From positions 2,666,001 to 2,730,000 of the forward strand of contig OZ244898.1 of assembly GCA_965221585.1 (NCBI GenBank): a stretch of 64,000 nucleotides of DNA. The letters run 5' to 3'. The notes below the pieces were generated by a model that saw only the letters and a program-made list of their open reading frames with translations, was not told where the DNA came from and ran no database searches. The position numbers and the translations under genes are program-made. Each line of letters begins with the position of its first letter. The stretch's first letter is position 1. Below are positions 35,139-43,906 of the stretch, in pieces. The stretch comes from VXYK01 sp965221585. Its GTDB lineage: Bacteria; Actinomycetota; Acidimicrobiia; Acidimicrobiales; Aldehydirespiratoraceae.

Positions 35139-36062
35139 CTAGAGCACCCCGAGCCGCTCGCCGATGTCGCGTAGGATCTCGCGGTCGCTGTCGGGGCGGG
35201 TCGGTGTTCCGGCGGGAACCGCCTCACCGCGAGTCCAGCCCCGCATCCGCAGGAACACGGCCGCGCTGTGGCGGTAGGCCGGTACCGGGGGGCGGAAGGT
35301 GAAGTGGCCCAGGTATTGGAGGACGTCGTTGAGCTGGTGGAAGGCGGGGTCGCCCTCGGCCCACAGCCGGTCGCGCTCGGCGAACTTGTCGGGGGCGAAC
35401 GTGGACAGTCCCAACAGGTAGTCGGAGCCGTACATCACCATGTCGATGGCCAGGTCGTTGCCGGTGAGCACCAGGAAGTCGGGGCGCACCTCGTTGCGCA
35501 GCGCCAGCCGATCCCACTCCAGTTCCCGGTTGAGCGACGAGTGCTTGGCGCCGATGCACTGGGGCAGCGCCAACAGCCCCCCGTAGGTGTCGAGCGACAC
35601 GATCCGGCCGTAGGGCACGAACATGGGGCCGAGTTCGAAGCCGATGAACCGGTCGACGTGCGCGGCGATCCGGCCGTAGGCATCGAGCCAGGCGTCGTCG
35701 CCGTGCTCGTTCAAACCGTGGGACGGGAAGATCACCGGCAAGCCGCCCCGGGAGGTGATCTCATCGGCGGCCTGCCGGTAGGCGTCGAGGTCGAACGCCG
35801 CTCCCGGTTCGTCAGCCACGAAGGCCCCGGCCACGAAATCACGATCGGCAACGGCTGCAGCTCGGTCGAGCACCTGCAGCCGGGTATCGGCGTCGAGCAG
35901 TTGGACGTAGCCGGTGTCCATGTTCACTGCCGGGGTGAGTCCCGCCTCGTGCGTACGGGCGATGTGGGCATCGAGCGACGCCCAGTCCACCGTGACCGAG
36001 TCGAGATGGGGCAGAAGGATGGCCGACATCCCGGTGATGGCCCGACCGGGCAATACCTTCAT
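35139..36062 (-). CDS. dihydrodipicolinate synthase/N-acetylneuraminate lyase-family protein
   Basis: A class I aldolase-type TIM barrel of 307 residues. Seen: an N-terminal ITGMSAILLPHLD that resembles the family's TP-rich start, PAVNMDTGYVQLLDADTR (GE-L-like loop), and CIGAKHSSL, with the Schiff-base Lys expected in the family. The start is ATG 36062; TTG at 36065 is immediately before it. It is three bases upstream of the OYE gene. Probably lyase or aldolase chemistry on a keto acid; the substrate is not evident. Confidence 0.82.
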   Translation of the reverse strand: MKVLPGRAITGMSAILLPHLDSVTVDWASLDAHIARTHEAGLTPAVNMDTGYVQLLDADTRLQVLDRAAAVADRDFVAGAFVADEPGAAFDLDAYRQAADEITSRGGLPVIFPSHGLNEHGDDAWLDAYGRIAAHVDRFIGFELGPMFVPYGRIVSLDTYGGLLALPQCIGAKHSSLNRELEWDRLALRNEVRPDFLVLTGNDLAIDMVMYGSDYLLGLSTFAPDKFAERDRLWAEGDPAFHQLNDVLQYLGHFTFRPPVPAYRHSAAVFLRMRGWTRGEAVPAGTPTRPDSDREILRDIGERLGVL

Positions 36063-36064
36063 CA

Positions 36065-36085
36065 AACGTCGACCCAGCCGACGTT
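36065..36085. promoter_or_regulatory. 7-bp inverted repeat at the DapA-like gene start
   Basis: AACGTCG, seven-base spacer, CGACGTT, ending two bases before the ATG on the minus strand. It could be an operator or a leader hairpin that hides the translation start. No clear ribosome-binding site is seen besides it. Confidence 0.4.
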
Positions 36086-36213
36086 GGGGCGTGTCCTCAT
36101 CCTCGACTCCTGCACTGTGTCATGGCCTCAGATCATATTCATGCTAAACATAAGACTATCCTCATGTTTTGCGGTGCTTGCCGCAGAATCCGTCATGCGC
36201 GGCCTCGGCCCCT

Positions 36214-36333
36214 TCAGCCGGAAGTGTCGATCAGGTCGGAGATGACGACGAATTCGCCGTCACCGTCTTCGGCCTCGTGATCCCACTTCATCAGCACGAC
36301 ACCGTCCCGGGCGTCGTACTTGCCGACGCCCAG
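36214..36333 (-). pseudogene. detached C-terminal tail of the binding protein (after in-frame TAA)
   Basis: Immediately after the TAA of the next entry, the same frame stays open for 39 codons to a TGA. It reads like a normal end of a Liv-type binding protein, beginning LGVGKYDARDGVVLMKWD and ending VVISDLIDTSG. So the TAA is probably a nonsense mutation, or a sequencing error, in a gene that once spanned 36214-37716. Confidence 0.7.
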
Positions 36334-37716
36334 TTAGGCGAAGGCCTCGTTGGGCAGTTCGATCGGTCCAAAGCTGTCGATTGCCGCCTGCAGGGAATCG
36401 TTGGTCAGGTCCGGACCGGCCGCGGCTGCGAGTTGCACGAAGAGATCGAAATTACGACAGGCGGCCAACACCGTGGCATGCCAGTCGGTCTCGTCCTCTG
36501 GCACCTGTGACGAGGGGACCACTTCGATTCCCGTTTGGCGCTCGAATACAGCGATGCACTCATCCATTCGCTGGTTGGTCGCATCTCCGGAGAAGGGCGA
36601 TCCGATCGTGTACGCGTCGAAATAACCGGGGTCGCTGGAGTTTCCCAGCGCGAATCCGAATGGACCGCGGTCAACGCTGAACACGGCGACGTCGAGGCCC
36701 CCCTGGATGATCTGCTCGATCGATACGTTGACGTCTCCCGCAAGGAACACGGAGTCGACGTCGGCACTGCGGTAGATCTCGAGGAATGTGCGCCAGTTCG
36801 ACGCTGCGGCTTGGGTGTCGCCGGGACGTACGTCGAGCACCGTCCGGGCGACGATGTCCACTCCGGAGGCCTCGAGGGCGGGGACGAGGACGTTGTCGAC
36901 CCTCTCCTGTCGTTCTGCGTCGGAGTGCACGGCGACACGGCCGACATCGGCGAGCAGCCCAGCTTCGTCCAACGCTCTCACGAACACCGACAGCTGCCGT
37001 TCGTTGGCAATCGACAGACTCACCCACGGCGCATTGGCGCGGGCCAGATCGTCGGCGGAGTAGGGAGCGCCGATGAGGGCGGTGCTGTGGCTCTCGGTCA
37101 CACAGAGATTTCCGGTGGGGACTCTGGTGAATTCGCCCAGCACCGCGAACACCTGTTCGTCCTCGGTGAAGTAGACGCATCCGGCCAGCGAGGTGTCGGT
37201 GCCGAAGGGCAAGAACCTGTAGACGACCGGCTCAACCATGCGGCCGCAGATCCCCCCGTTGTCGTTCACTTCATCTGCCAGAGCTTGAAGGATCACTTCA
37301 TAGCCACCTCGGTCGATTTGAACGAGGCCCAGGTTCCCCAACTCCTCGAAGTCCACCTGGGGCGCGCCGATCTTGATGGTGTCCTCGGTAACCCCGGTGG
37401 CGGTGGCGCCGGGCGCGCCGTCTCCCGCGCACGGAGGTTGGAAGATGGGATAGTCGGCTGCCATGTCGTCTGTCTCGGGCCCGTCGTCAGTTGCCTGGGT
37501 GCCGGCTGTCTCTCCGGTCTCGGGCTGGGGGTCGTCGACGGCGTCATCGGCCGCAGGATCGGCGGACTCGCTGCCATCCTCAGTCGCCTCGGACGCGTCG
37601 ACCGAGGTCGGAGACGGCCCTTGGCCGGCCGGGTCGTCCCCGTTGCCCGAATCGCCGTCTCCACAGCCGGCGGCAAGCAGGCCGATTACGGCACACAGTA
37701 TGGATAGCTTTCTCAT
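36334..37716 (-). CDS. orphan Liv-type ABC substrate-binding lipoprotein, truncated
   Basis: Periplasmic-binding-protein type I protein of 460 residues. Seen: the lipoprotein signal MRKLSILCAVIGLLAAGCGD with lipobox LAAGC, a long Asp/Glu/Ser/Thr-rich linker of about 70 residues, then a mature domain with IKIGAPQVDFEELGNLGLVQ and NDNGGICGRMVEPV. No permease or ATPase gene is nearby, so it would depend on a transporter elsewhere or act as a sensor. It ends at TAA 36334-36336, about 39 codons before the natural end. A perfect 13-bp inverted repeat lies 127 bases upstream. Confidence 0.85.
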   Translation of the reverse strand: MRKLSILCAVIGLLAAGCGDGDSGNGDDPAGQGPSPTSVDASEATEDGSESADPAADDAVDDPQPETGETAGTQATDDGPETDDMAADYPIFQPPCAGDGAPGATATGVTEDTIKIGAPQVDFEELGNLGLVQIDRGGYEVILQALADEVNDNGGICGRMVEPVVYRFLPFGTDTSLAGCVYFTEDEQVFAVLGEFTRVPTGNLCVTESHSTALIGAPYSADDLARANAPWVSLSIANERQLSVFVRALDEAGLLADVGRVAVHSDAERQERVDNVLVPALEASGVDIVARTVLDVRPGDTQAAASNWRTFLEIYRSADVDSVFLAGDVNVSIEQIIQGGLDVAVFSVDRGPFGFALGNSSDPGYFDAYTIGSPFSGDATNQRMDECIAVFERQTGIEVVPSSQVPEDETDWHATVLAACRNFDLFVQLAAAAGPDLTNDSLQAAIDSFGPIELPNEAFA

Positions 37717-37842
37717 GTTTCCTCCCCGAGTTGGACACTAGGTGGGTCTATGGTCGGCGATGGATCAGCTGCCGCGTCCGAGAGCTCTGCCTCGCCGGGT
37801 TCAGCCATCGAGTTCCTCTCTGATTTTGTCAGGCAGTCCCAA

Positions 37843-37872
37843 AGTAAACCTGAGATTGCTCTCAGGTTTACT
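37843..37872. promoter_or_regulatory. perfect 13-bp inverted repeat
   Basis: AGTAAACCTGAGA, spacer TTGC, TCTCAGGTTTACT. It lies between the TetR gene end (37927) and the binding-protein start (37716). Read on the minus strand it is followed by only two extra Ts, so a simple terminator is not convincing; an operator for the adjacent TetR protein, controlling the binding protein, fits better. Confidence 0.65.
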
Positions 37873-37926
37873 GGCGAGTGAAGCCAAAATCGGGTCGTAT
37901 GTCAAGAAGTGTGCGTGGAAGGCAGG

Positions 37927-38541
37927 CTAAGTGACCTCTTGGGAGAGCTCGTTCATGTAGCCCCTGAGGACGAGCCTCAACTCTCGGAGTATGACCGCCC
38001 GACTCGGGGTTGCAAGCCGGTTGGAGAACAGCATCAGCGACTCGAATGTGATAACGAGGATTGCGGCAATGCCCTCCAAGCGGGTGGTTTCGACCCTCGG
38101 CAGGCGCCGGCGCAACGCAGCGGCCATCCATTGCCGTGCCGGAAAAATAACGTGTCGCAGTAGTTCGTGTGCTTCGTGGTCGAATTGCGCGGCGATGCCC
38201 ACAGCCGGCAACCCCGGTGACTTGCGCACCGCGTCTCCGTACTGGTCGATCATCTCCAGAACAAGGTCCTCGAAGGGCTTCTCACCGTCGTCTCGACTGT
38301 CGAACACGCGAAGCAGTTGCTCGCTCTGGCTGTCGATGAGAGCAGCGATCAGGCTCATCTTGTTCGGGAAGTAGCGATAGACCGATCCGATGGAGCCACC
38401 GGCCCGCAGGGCCACGGACTCCATGGTGAACCTGTGCCATCCAACCTCGTCCAGCTCGGCCCCGGCCGCGTCGAGGATCGCGTCAAACCGCCGCTTTGAC
38501 CGCTCTTGGACCGGGAGCTTCCACTCCGAGTGATCTTGCAA
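37927..38541 (-). CDS. TetR-family transcriptional regulator
   Basis: A 204-residue repressor-type protein. Residues about 15-60 form the TetR helix-turn-helix, with RFTMESVALRAGGSIGSVYRYFPNKMSLI; the rest is the helical ligand-binding domain. It lies upstream of the orphan binding-protein gene in the same direction, with the 13-bp inverted repeat between them, which is its likeliest target. Its ligand is unknown. Confidence 0.92.
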   Translation of the reverse strand: MQDHSEWKLPVQERSKRRFDAILDAAGAELDEVGWHRFTMESVALRAGGSIGSVYRYFPNKMSLIAALIDSQSEQLLRVFDSRDDGEKPFEDLVLEMIDQYGDAVRKSPGLPAVGIAAQFDHEAHELLRHVIFPARQWMAAALRRRLPRVETTRLEGIAAILVITFESLMLFSNRLATPSRAVILRELRLVLRGYMNELSQEVT

Positions 38542-38651
38542 GTCAAGTGCTCCCGTCGCCCTGGAGGATACTCATACTGCGCGCCACACTAGTACGTGGG
38601 TTGTCTTGATCCGAGACGGCAATATGTGAGGTCACCATCACATTCAGCCCG

Positions 38652-38657
38652 TATACT
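38652..38657 (+). promoter_or_regulatory. possible -10 element TATACT
   Basis: A good -10 hexamer 10 bases before the ATG at 38668, so the transcript could be nearly leaderless. I see no matching -35. Confidence 0.3.
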
Positions 38658-38667
38658 ATTCGGGGTA

Positions 38668-40320
38668 ATGGGTGAGGACCGCTGGGATGAGACAACGGAC
38701 GAGGTCGTGGAACACGAGCCGTGGCGCGTCGTCTACCGAGATGAGAACTGGCCGGGCCGGTCCGAACGGCTAGCGGAGCTCAATGCTCGACCCGGCTACG
38801 AGATCCACGAGCGGGCCTTCGTCGCAAAAGGGGCCCATGTCACCGCCCAGAGCCTGCGTCTTGGTGAGTTGAGCTTGATCGCATCGGGCTGCCTGGTGAG
38901 GGGCACCGTTGCATTCGGCGACAACTGCACTTTCAATGCCGGCGCGACAGCAATGGGAAAGGTAACTATCGGCAACGATGTGCGGGTCGCCAGCGGAGCG
39001 GTGCTCGTCGGCTTCAACCACGTCTTCGAGAACACCGAGATCCCCATCTGGCACCAGGGGTCCACCCAGGAGGGGCTCGTCATCGAGGACGACGTGTGGA
39101 TCGGCACCAACGTGACGATCCTGGACGGCGTGACCGTCGGTGCTCATTCCGTTATCGCCGCGGGAGCGGTCGTGACCAAGGACATCCCTCCATGGAGCAT
39201 CGTTGGGGGTGTTCCCGCCCGGGTCATCCGAAGCCGGCTTGACCCCAGCGGACTGCCGTCCAATCCGCTGGCATCCTTCTCCAAGACGGTCGAGGCTCAG
39301 TGGCCCGACGTGTTGGAGCGCTGTCGCCGTGTCCACGAGACCGGGGACAGCTACGTCGACATTCCGGGCGACGACTGGGGGCCGCGGGCCCAGAACGATG
39401 CCATTGAGATAGCAGCCGCCTTCGGCGAGGTTGCCCCGGGCGCCGAGCGGAGCGAGTGGGTCGAGCGCCTCCAGGCCCAGCAGGACCCCGACACGGGTAC
39501 GTTCGTCGACCCGGCGGTTGGACTCGGCGACGATCCGGTGGCTTTCGACCTCTCGAACAGGTGGCTAATGTACGGCCTGTTGTCCACGGGCTATGCGCTC
39601 GAGGTGCTCGGGTCGGGACCGGTCCATCCCGTCCACGCCATTGAGAACACGTCCGACGATGAACTCCGAGCGAGGCTCGAAACCCTGGATATGGAATGGC
39701 TCGCCTGGGCCTCAGGCGCGTGGATCGATGCCTGGGGCACCGGCATCCACCTCAACCGTCTGCACCACGGATCAAACGACGACGGCGCGCTGCTGTGGGG
39801 ATGGCTGCTCGCCAACCAGCACGCCCACACCGGCATGTGGGGCATCCACCTCGAGCCGGCAGGCGAGATCAGACTGCGCTGGCTCATGGCCGTAAACGGG
39901 TTCTACCGGCTCACCCGAGGCACCTACGCCCAGTTCGGAATCCCCGTCCCAAATGCGGAAGCGTCAATCGACACGGTGCTGGCCCACTGTCGCGACTACG
40001 GGTGGTTCGCCACAGAAGGACGGAACGCCTGCAACGTCCTCGACGTAGTCCACCCGCTCTGGCTTCTCGGCCGCCAGACCGATTATCGAGCCTCTGAGAT
40101 CCGCTCGGCTGTCGCGGGTGTCCTCCCGGGAATCCTCGATGACTGGGCGGATGGGGAGGGGTTCGCTTTCGAGGCCGGCGGCGTCCCCGGGCTCCAAGGC
40201 ACAGAGATGTGGCTGTCGATCGTGTACCTAGCCGCCGACATCCTCGGCGAGTCCGAAGGACTCAGCTGGAAGCCCCGAGGCGTCCACCGCCTGGAACCCG
40301 CGAGCCGAATCTCTGGCTGA
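38668..40320 (+). CDS. hexapeptide acyltransferase fused to an alpha-helical domain
   Basis: A 550-residue two-part protein. Residues about 45-190 are a left-handed beta-helix of the acetyltransferase type, with repeats such as IEDDVWIGTNVTILDGVTVG and HSVIAAGAVVTKDIPPWSIVGGVPA, which is the ending typical of the maltose/galactoside O-acetyltransferase group. The remaining 350 residues are helical and Trp-rich (HLNRLHHGSNDDGALLWGWL, NACNVLDVVHPLWLLGR) and resemble a toroid of alpha hairpins; I do not recognise them as a named family. ATG 38668 is used; the open frame begins 72 bases earlier. Probably transfers an acyl group to an unknown acceptor that the helical domain binds. Confidence 0.75.
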   Translation: MGEDRWDETTDEVVEHEPWRVVYRDENWPGRSERLAELNARPGYEIHERAFVAKGAHVTAQSLRLGELSLIASGCLVRGTVAFGDNCTFNAGATAMGKVTIGNDVRVASGAVLVGFNHVFENTEIPIWHQGSTQEGLVIEDDVWIGTNVTILDGVTVGAHSVIAAGAVVTKDIPPWSIVGGVPARVIRSRLDPSGLPSNPLASFSKTVEAQWPDVLERCRRVHETGDSYVDIPGDDWGPRAQNDAIEIAAAFGEVAPGAERSEWVERLQAQQDPDTGTFVDPAVGLGDDPVAFDLSNRWLMYGLLSTGYALEVLGSGPVHPVHAIENTSDDELRARLETLDMEWLAWASGAWIDAWGTGIHLNRLHHGSNDDGALLWGWLLANQHAHTGMWGIHLEPAGEIRLRWLMAVNGFYRLTRGTYAQFGIPVPNAEASIDTVLAHCRDYGWFATEGRNACNVLDVVHPLWLLGRQTDYRASEIRSAVAGVLPGILDDWADGEGFAFEAGGVPGLQGTEMWLSIVYLAADILGESEGLSWKPRGVHRLEPASRISG

Positions 40321-40359
40321 TTCCGATTGCTTAGTCGGTAACTGTACGATCCTGGTTCG

Positions 40360-41283
40360 ATGAACTCACTCCTCGACGGTGCTCGTATTGCGGTGGAGCC
40401 TCCTTGTTGGCGCCGGGAAACACTGGCGAATGCAGTCGAGGCAGGCGGTGGACATGTGGTCGAGTGCCACGACGCAACGGCGCTGGTTTGGGCCGACCCG
40501 CAGGCACCTGAGCTGCTCAGGGGGCATCTCCACGACAGGATCGACTGGGTGCAGCTTCCCTACGCAGGGGTCGAACCGTTCATCCACATGCTCGACCGCC
40601 AGCGGCTCTGGACCTGCGGCAAAGGCGTCTACTCGCGGCCGGTTGCCGAGCACATCCTGGCTCTGATCCTGGCCGCGTTCCACAATCTCGGCCCCTATTC
40701 GGCGGCTCGTGAGTGGACCGGACCGGTGGGCCGGAACCTTCACGGTTGCCGGGTGCTGATCCTCGGCGGTGGAGGCATCACCGAGGATCTGCTGCCACTT
40801 CTGGCCCCGTTCCACACCCACAACGTGGTCCTGCGCAGAGTGCCTGCTCCACTTGTCGGTGCCGCGTCCGTGGGCACGCTCGACGACCTCCACGACGAGC
40901 TCCCGCTGGCCGATGTCGTGGTCGTGGCACTGGCGGTCACCTCCGAGACCATTGGTGTCATCGGTACCGAAGAGTTGGATCTGATGGGCGAACAAAGCTG
41001 GTTGGTCAATCTGGCTCGTGGCGTGCACGTCGATACCGACGCTCTCGTCGCGGCGCTGCGCTCAGGCAGCATCGGTGGTGCTTGCATAGACGTGACCGAA
41101 CCCGAACCACTCCCCGACGGCCACCCGCTGTGGTCCTTCGACAATTGCATCATCACCCCCCATGTCGGCAACACCCCGCTCATGGGTCTTGATCTGCTCG
41201 CCGAACGAGTCACCGAGAACACTCGCCGCTACGCGACCGGCCAAGAACTACTTGGCCCGATCGACTTGGATCTCGGCTACTAA
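40360..41283 (+). CDS. D-isomer-specific 2-hydroxyacid dehydrogenase family protein
   Basis: A 307-residue NAD-dependent oxidoreductase. Seen: the nucleotide region CRVLILGGGGITEDLLPLL, where GGGG replaces the usual GxGxxG, the Arg motif LVNLARGVHVDTDALVAAL, Glu in CIDVTEPEPLPDGHPLW, and the catalytic His in ITPHVGN. It is 39 bases after the acyltransferase gene and 37 before the cytidine deaminase gene, all on the plus strand. The substrate is unknown. Confidence 0.85.
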   Translation: MNSLLDGARIAVEPPCWRRETLANAVEAGGGHVVECHDATALVWADPQAPELLRGHLHDRIDWVQLPYAGVEPFIHMLDRQRLWTCGKGVYSRPVAEHILALILAAFHNLGPYSAAREWTGPVGRNLHGCRVLILGGGGITEDLLPLLAPFHTHNVVLRRVPAPLVGAASVGTLDDLHDELPLADVVVVALAVTSETIGVIGTEELDLMGEQSWLVNLARGVHVDTDALVAALRSGSIGGACIDVTEPEPLPDGHPLWSFDNCIITPHVGNTPLMGLDLLAERVTENTRRYATGQELLGPIDLDLGY

Positions 41284-41320
41284 CCTGGAACCTCCACCAT
41301 CGCAAGAAGCGAACCAACCC

Positions 41321-41710
41321 ATGGCTGACATCGATCTGGCAGAACTCCGAAATCTGGCGATTGCCCAGCTAACCCTGTCGTACTCCCCCTACAGCGAATT
41401 CCCTGTCGGCGCAGCGGGACTTGTTGACGACGGTCGCTTGGTGGTCGGGACCAACGTCGAGAACGCCTCCTACGGGCTCACGCTGTGCGCGGAGTGCTCA
41501 ATGATCTCCGATCTGGTCCGGACCGGTGGCGGACGCCTGATCGCCGTGTCCACCGTGCAGGGCGACAAAACCCCCGTCGCTCCCTGTGGGCGTTGTCGGC
41601 AGCTGCTGTTCGAGCACGGAGGCCCCGACCTGATCGTTGACTGGGAGCCCGAACCGCTGCGCCTCGGGGCCTTGATCCCCGAAGCGTTCGGCCCGGACAA
41701 CCTCACCTAG
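41321..41710 (+). CDS. cdd: cytidine deaminase
   Basis: Homotetrameric-type cytidine deaminase of 129 residues, converting cytidine to uridine in pyrimidine salvage. Seen: the zinc ligand and proton-shuttle Glu in CAE (C56, E58) within NVENASYGLTLCAE, and the other zinc ligands in PCGRC (C89, C92). ATG 41321 gives the standard length; the longer open frame reads into the preceding gene. It converges on and overlaps the LysRS gene by four bases. Confidence 0.93.
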   Translation: MADIDLAELRNLAIAQLTLSYSPYSEFPVGAAGLVDDGRLVVGTNVENASYGLTLCAECSMISDLVRTGGGRLIAVSTVQGDKTPVAPCGRCRQLLFEHGGPDLIVDWEPEPLRLGALIPEAFGPDNLT

Positions 41711-43599
41711 TCGAAGGGATTGACCCCTCGGAGCGGAACCTCGCTCGACGGAATGCCCAAGACCTGCGCGGCATGTTCCAGCGCCGCTCGCTGAAAGGAC
41801 TCCTGCGGTCCGTCGAAGACTGCTCGATGGGCAGATGTGCGGCCCTTGGCATCAACGACGAACAGTTCCACTACCCCGGTAGCGTCGAGGCCCTTTCTGG
41901 AGTCGCTAGCAGAAACCCAGCTCAGAGCCATTGTGAACTTCTGCTGTTCCTCTGCCGCAGCGCGCAGAGCCTGACTCCATTCGTCGAGTTCGACGGCAGT
42001 GGACTCGACCAACTCGGCGTACGAGTAGCGCACTTGCTCCATACGTTCGGATGCCGCGGCCCGTCCCAAGAATTCCAGGAACGAACCGGCGCGAGGACCT
42101 TCGGGCCAGCCGAAGAACGCTGTGTAGAGAGCTTCGAAAGCTGACGCTGGGGTGATGCCCACGATACGGGCGGCGTCGAAGAGCGCTGCCTGAATGCTCG
42201 CTGCACGCCAGGTTTCGACTTCATCGAGCAACCTCTTGCTCACAGACAGGAAACCACGCTGCTGGTTGGACAGTTCCTGCGTCGCGTCCGGCAACTCATC
42301 GGCGATCATCAATCTCGAAGCGCTCTCCGAGAAGCGTTGGGACCACGACTGCGCCGCGGAGCGCTTGACTTCGATCCAATCCTGGTCCGAATCGCTCAAA
42401 GGTCCCACACCAAGCGCCGAGACGTGCGCCGCAAGATCGATGTGCGGCTGCTGCACGACGCTCACCACCGAGTCGAAGGGCGGACTGTAAGTCGGAGGGG
42501 TTGCCGTTTGGCCTGCGCTGTTGCGTTGGGAGATCGCGAACAGCTGCCGCTGATTGCCGTTCGCGTCGCCTTCATAGACGGCGTGCCAAAGCCGCTCGTA
42601 CTCGGCGAAGGCACCGTTGAGGGTCGCCAGGTCCAGATCGAAGTCGAGGGCACGCTTCACCTGAACCTTGAGAATGAGATATCGAAGCAACTGAGGGGGC
42701 AGGCAGGCGACGAGTTCAGAGGCGCTGAGCCCGATTCCCTTGGAGGAGCTCATCTTGGCTCCGCCAAGTGTGAAGAACTCGTAGGTGAACGAAGTCGGCA
42801 CCGGGATTTCAAGGACCTCGCGGGCCAGCGCGGCAGTCACCTTGTGCGACCCACCGGCACCCATGTGGTCCTTGCCGGCGCCTTCAACGGTGACCGGCAG
42901 TACCTTCCACTTGGCCGCCCATTCGAGCTTCCACGGCAGCTTGCCACCACCTCCGAACGGGGTGACCCGACCGGACGCTCCACATCCTTGCGCCCAGGCA
43001 ACCTGGTCAGGGCGGCATTCGTAGGCGACGGTCTCGCCGTCGTAGTCGGAGGCAAAGGTGGTGCCGATCCGTCCGCAGCTCTCACAGATCGGTTGGAAGG
43101 GCAACCAGTTCTCAGGTCTCACAGCTCCGGTTTCACGAAGATAGATCTCGCGGACCAGAGATGCCCCACGAAGGAACACGTCGATCGTCTCGTCGAAGCG
43201 GCCCGAACGGTACAGGTCGCTCGTGAAGTAGAACTCGGCTTCCACTCCCAGCGGCGCGAAGGTGGACGTGAACTCGGAGAAGTAGGCCTGTGCCATGTTC
43301 TCACCGGCAGGTTCTGCGCCAGAAAGACTTGGGGGCGGTGGCGCCGCGTAGAGCGGTTTCCCCAGGTGTTCACGAAAGTGCTCCCCCGTTCCATGGGGGA
43401 TCTCGTCGACCGGGTCCATGTCGTCACAGCCGTATGTAAAGCGCGCCTCATGGCCATTGCGGCGTGCTTCACGCAGCAGCGCGTCATGGGTGAGGACCCC
43501 TCGAAGCGAGCCAACGTGCGCTATGCCGCTCGGGGTCTTCGAGTCGTTGATGAAGATCGGCGATCGAGCCCGCGCAAGCGTCTCGTCTATCCAGGTCAT
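41707..43599 (-). CDS. lysS: class I lysyl-tRNA synthetase
   Basis: Charges tRNA-Lys with lysine. This is the archaeal-type class I enzyme, unrelated to the usual class II LysRS. Seen: the HIGH-type motif GIAHVGSLRG at about 25-34 and the KMSKS-type motif AKMSSSKG in the middle of the protein, plus a zinc-finger-like CESCGRIG. At 630 residues it is longer than the 520-580 I would expect, mostly in the C-terminal half. The symbol follows common use for this activity. Some actinobacteria carry class I LysRS alone or beside class II, and only the whole genome could tell which applies here. Confidence 0.9.
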   Translation of the reverse strand: MTWIDETLARARSPIFINDSKTPSGIAHVGSLRGVLTHDALLREARRNGHEARFTYGCDDMDPVDEIPHGTGEHFREHLGKPLYAAPPPPSLSGAEPAGENMAQAYFSEFTSTFAPLGVEAEFYFTSDLYRSGRFDETIDVFLRGASLVREIYLRETGAVRPENWLPFQPICESCGRIGTTFASDYDGETVAYECRPDQVAWAQGCGASGRVTPFGGGGKLPWKLEWAAKWKVLPVTVEGAGKDHMGAGGSHKVTAALAREVLEIPVPTSFTYEFFTLGGAKMSSSKGIGLSASELVACLPPQLLRYLILKVQVKRALDFDLDLATLNGAFAEYERLWHAVYEGDANGNQRQLFAISQRNSAGQTATPPTYSPPFDSVVSVVQQPHIDLAAHVSALGVGPLSDSDQDWIEVKRSAAQSWSQRFSESASRLMIADELPDATQELSNQQRGFLSVSKRLLDEVETWRAASIQAALFDAARIVGITPASAFEALYTAFFGWPEGPRAGSFLEFLGRAAASERMEQVRYSYAELVESTAVELDEWSQALRAAAEEQQKFTMALSWVSASDSRKGLDATGVVELFVVDAKGRTSAHRAVFDGPQESFQRAALEHAAQVLGIPSSEVPLRGVNPFD

Positions 43600-43906
43600 G
43601 TCTTCTTCGGGCTGCTCTCCGTTTGCGATGAACCGCCAGCCTAACGGAGCCTGCCGCAGGCATTGTCAGGTGCTTCTGGAACCTCCCGCCCGGACCTTCG
43701 ATTGCCGGGAACATACCGCTAGAATCCTGCTGCAGTCCGTCATGGGGTCAGCAGGAGTTCTCAGTGTGTACATGTCCAATCGCGGTCATCTCGAATCTCG
43801 GTCATTCGTGCTCGGGTGAACCGGTCGTGCAGTTCGTAGCTCGATTGAATCCTGCACTGTCATGCCTGACCCTGGTGCCGTGCGCGAAGTCGGGGCCGTC
43901 GTGTTG
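43600..43906. other. intergenic, between divergent LysRS and subtilase genes
   Basis: No open reading frame with coding character, RNA gene or repeat that I can support. It must hold promoters for both neighbours. TAGAAT at about 43720 is a possible plus-strand -10, with no convincing -35. Confidence 0.5.

Noticed and set aside
36110..36185. AAACAT...ATGTTT inverted repeat upstream of the DapA-like gene
   Set aside because: Only six-base arms with a long spacer in an AT-rich stretch; easily expected by chance.
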